From: Dicaeum eximium | Taxonomy: Eukaryota > Chordata > Aves > Passeriformes > Dicaeidae | Assembly: GCA_013396995.1 (NCBI GenBank) | Contig: VWZP01002400.1 | Coordinates: 930,001-994,000 of the forward strand | Length of the DNA stretch: 64,000 nucleotides | Reading direction: 5' to 3' | In this document: positions 62,319 through 64,000 of the stretch, in pieces | Numbering within the stretch: position 1 is the first letter of the stretch | How the letters are laid out: the number at the start of each line of letters is the position of its first letter | The notes under the pieces: generated by a model | What the model saw: only the letters and a program-made list of their open reading frames with translations | Told to the model about the DNA's origin: nothing | Databases searched by the model: none | Program-made: the position numbers and the translations under genes

Positions 62319-64000
62319 CTTTGATCAAATAATTTTGACATCCTCCCTGACTGATAAATGAGAGGGCAAACATGTATCAATCAGGAATTTAGTTTTTTAT
62401 GGAGATGTTTAGGGGATATTGTTCAGAGGTTTCCCATTAATAGCTGTCACAAGCCAAGGGTAAGGTTGAAGAAAAGGCATGTTCAGTTTCCCCCAAGGCT
62501 CAGACTGTCACCAACAGTGGCTGACCCACAACATGGCAAGCAGGATGAGCAGTAGGAATTACACACTTTGAACTCCTCCCACAGGACTTGATAACTGAGT
62601 CTCTCCTGTGGGAACACGTTGGTAGCAGCAGGCTTTGTGTATGTGACCATGCCTCATGTGAAATGATGGAATGCATGGCTGAAATCTTGCACGTGTAAGA
62701 ACCTGTGGGCTGGCTGTCCTTTCTCTCTCCTGCCAGTCTGGTCTCCATATAAGAAACGGATGAGGATTGCTAAAGATTGCTTGGCACAAGAGAGCATAGG
62801 AATTTACTGAGTCCAGTGGCAAATGAATTCAGTTACATGAACTTCATTATGGAAGCTGTCATGTACATATCCATTGCTATGTTTTAGTTCTTCCACTTGT
62901 GCTTTTAAATGTTAGTCTTTAAAATAAGTGTATTATTGAGAACAAGATGCTGGAAATCATGGTAGCTTATGCCAGTATTAGTACACTAGAGATGTTGTAT
63001 TGCAGAAAGTGTATAAAAACATTTAAAGAAGTGACAGACTTCGATATTAAGCAATTCATCTTCTTCCCTTGGAGCCACAGAGAATTGACACATTCATTTC
63101 AGACATTTTAATAAGAGCATTAGTGAAAGTGGTTTCTCAGCAAACCAAGATGCTGTAATCTCTACTTTTCCATTAAATATACTGTATTTCTTCACTTTAC
63201 CATCTTTATACAGAGAAACACATTGTAGTATAACAATTATGTTATGACAACAAATACCTCTGAACATTGTAGCCTTTAGGAGCTAGAACTAAACAAACCC
63301 CAAGAATTTAACTACCTACCTACCTCTCAGTGTTGCTTTACAGCTGAGCAGTAGGGGTGTGGACCTGTGATGTGGCTTAATAATGATCCCAGAATCTCCT
63401 GTGAGAACCAGGTTTCTTTCTGGAGCCCCCAGCTCTGTGACAGTCCTCACCTCACATCCTACTGGATTTTGAGATACATATTTGCATTTTATGCTCTATA
63501 AGGAGAGACCTGCAGGAGTTGTAATAAATATCTTGAGAAGTGTGGAGTGGGGTTGTGAGCACTGATAAATTCATGTTCTGAAGGGCGCTATCCCCAAACC
63601 TCAGGGACCCATGACTGTGCTGCTCAAGAGATTGTTACCCATTCAAGCAAGAAGTATTATGGCAGTGAGCAGAGCAAAAGAGTAAGAGGATGGAGAGCAT
63701 ATTCCAGTGTAATTATAATAATTTATAACTCAGGCGCTGCTCTCCTGTTAAAATCTCAAAAGCAGAATATTTTTACTTTCTTATAAATTATTCACAGTCA
63801 TTTGCTTTGCTTCATGACAAGTAACTTCTTTTCTTCAGACAGGATTTTCAACCTGAGAGAATGAAAGTGTTGACCCAGTTATGCCTAACAAACAAAAACG
63901 TGAAAAGAACTAAAATTAGAAATTGATAAAATAATCTTAGTAGGAGCAAGAAATAAAGCGCTTTTCCCCCCTCCTGTTCCATCTGAATTTAAAATCGGTA
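62319..64000. other. Non-coding stretch to the window end
   Basis: No gene seen. Opposed open frames at 62500-62822 lie in the same DNA in two reverse-strand frames and lack splice support. A short (TACC)n run lies near 63310. Confidence 0.55.

Noticed and set aside
1..64000. Search by eye for tRNA, rRNA, CRISPR, operons, riboswitches or phage genes
   Set aside because: Nothing resembling these was found. The window has the texture of a bird gene desert or long intron.

Overview
This window is vertebrate, almost certainly bird, nuclear DNA. The main evidence is a set of CR1 non-LTR retrotransposon copies, two of them with the typical 3' tail, and a solo LTR of avian ERVL type. The sequence is AT-rich and CpG-poor, with stop codons in all frames. 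Nearly all of it is intergenic or deep intronic. I found no bacterial or phage gene, no operon, no CRISPR array, no tRNA or rRNA gene, and no complete protein-coding gene. The sequence does not settle which bird it is; a songbird is plausible from the LTR type but is only an inference.

Layout. 1-1045 is unique AT-rich DNA. 1046-3208 and 3210-5371 are two nearly identical copies of one 2.16 kb segment, separated by a single N at 3209. Each contains the same CR1 tail. The duplicate ends meet the N exactly on both sides, so this looks like two overlapping contigs that were never merged, not biology. A second single N at 55124 lies in an AT microsatellite. 5372-33539 is mostly non-coding: a reverse-strand CR1 tail (7122-7340), several simple and short tandem repeats, a GC-rich block with a long inverted repeat (19540-19815), and a decayed CR1-like reverse transcriptase piece (28290-28590). 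33540-33829 holds the best coding candidate: an exon-like open frame with a good 3' splice site that ends in a stop. I could not identify the gene. 33830-64000 is again mostly non-coding: a second decayed CR1-like RT piece with a ruined catalytic box (about 40985-41260), an internally deleted CR1 (42200-42470), a solo LTR of about 632 bp with a target-site duplication (56101-56732), and scattered GC-rich patches.

There are no gene partnerships to describe. The most useful results are the probable assembly artefact, the orphan terminal-exon candidate, the dated layers of retroelements (ancient CR1-like RT fragments, younger CR1 tails, an ERVL LTR), and a few AT-rich stretches dense in developmental transcription-factor motifs that may be conserved non-coding elements. 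I did not find a previously undescribed biological system.
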